From an uncultured Mucilaginibacter sp. (lineage in GTDB: Bacteria; Bacteroidota; Bacteroidia; Sphingobacteriales; Sphingobacteriaceae): 54,385 nt of DNA. Numbering within the stretch: the first letter of the stretch is position 1; each line of letters begins with the position of its first letter. The stretch is from NCBI RefSeq assembly GCF_903893715.1, contig NZ_CAITNG010000031.1:1-54385 (forward strand), read 5' to 3'. The translations under genes and the position numbers were made by a program. The notes beneath the pieces were generated by a model. That model was not told where the DNA came from, ran no database searches, and worked only from the letters and a program-made list of their open reading frames with translations. Positions 54,145 to 54,385 of the stretch are shown in pieces.

Positions 54145-54385
54145 ATGAGGATTATGGCTTTTGATTATGGTACCAAACGCATCGGCATTGCCGTTACTGA
54201 CCCTTTACAGATCATTGCCAACGGACTGGATACCATACACCCGAAAGATATTGTAGACTATCTGAAAAAATACATCGCCACCAACCCGGTTGAACGTTTT
54301 GTGGTGGGCGAACCCAAACAAATGGACGGCACCGAGTCGCAATCGGCGCAGCATGTGCGGGGCTTTGTAACCATCCTGAAAAAGA
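54145..54385 (+). CDS. ruvX: Holliday junction resolvase-like RuvX (YqgF), 3' end cut
   Basis: 80 complete codons before the window ends; the family is about 135-150 residues. Starts [20 protein letters not shown] with the catalytic Asp in FDYGTKRIG, then the second motif [18 protein letters not shown]. RNase-H-like fold; in E. coli the protein acts in 16S pre-rRNA 5' end maturation. Divergent from holB. It starts after a word-like repeat in GCAATACGC. Confidence 0.88.
   Translation, partial: MRIMAFDYGTKRIGIAVTDPLQIIANGLDTIHPKDIVDYLKKYIATNPVERFVVGEPKQMDGTESQSAQHVRGFVTILKK

Overview
The window reads as the chromosome of a Bacteroidota bacterium of the Sphingobacteriaceae type (Mucilaginibacter or Pedobacter relatives). 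The reasons are gene content: PorX, GldH, a fused LpxC-FabZ, MqnB/MqnD, a small HYC_CC_PP protein, RicT with a basic tail, and TAnnTTTG-type promoters. No gene proves the genus, so that level is inference. Genes are densely packed, with several tail-to-tail overlaps, and most are housekeeping.

Layout. 1-3274: end of a secreted protein, the regulator porX, and an HD-domain phosphohydrolase. 3305-6599: lipid A operon lpxD, lpxC-fabZ, lpxA. 6605-7944: a lone ABC ATPase whose start codon sits in a repeat, then elongation factor P. 8256-11702: a visibly A+T-richer two-gene cassette, an AAA ATPase and a subtilisin-like protease, which match the IetA/IetS toxin-antitoxin and antiphage pair; this is the clearest accessory element. 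11703-12850: a gene-free patch full of palindromes and a seven-copy C-tract repeat. 12864-24175: 5-FCL, a DUF922-like gene broken by an in-frame TAG, an SPFH protein, an NlpC/P60 hydrolase, pdhA-pdhC, ilvE, a possible metal-linked trio, aat, mqnD and mqnB. 24243-30101: queD, folE, fabD and a very large NtrY-like sensor kinase with a frameshift near its 5' end. 30117-37255: a coiled-coil membrane protein, a GHL10-type hydrolase, mlaD-mlaF-mlaE, pirin and an NHL-repeat lipoprotein. 37434-41471: Uup-type ABC-F protein, a small membrane protein, two perfect parS-like palindromes, and mnmG. 41585-54385: Ig-like lipoprotein, gamma carbonic anhydrase, tRNA-Gly(CCC), divergent nadB/nadA, thiL, a methionine-rich secreted protein, rmuC, a VapBC-type toxin-antitoxin pair, gldH, ricT, holB and the start of ruvX.

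How the genes work together. Lipid A acylation and deacetylation share one transcript with the FabZ dehydratase that feeds acyl-ACP. MlaFED would move phospholipid between the membranes. PorX and GldH belong to the type IX secretion/gliding machinery. NadB and NadA carry out consecutive steps of quinolinate synthesis from a shared divergent control region. MqnB and MqnD belong to the futalosine route to menaquinone.

The items most worth a second look are: the IetAS cassette and its repeat-rich flank; the parS pair beside mnmG; a recurring layout in which unrelated short-word inverted repeats lie just upstream of start codons (6605-6681, 46851-46940, 54022-54127), with a similar word-like run inside mqnD; the TAG-broken protease; the frameshifted kinase; and an elongation factor P whose tip residue appears to be asparagine.
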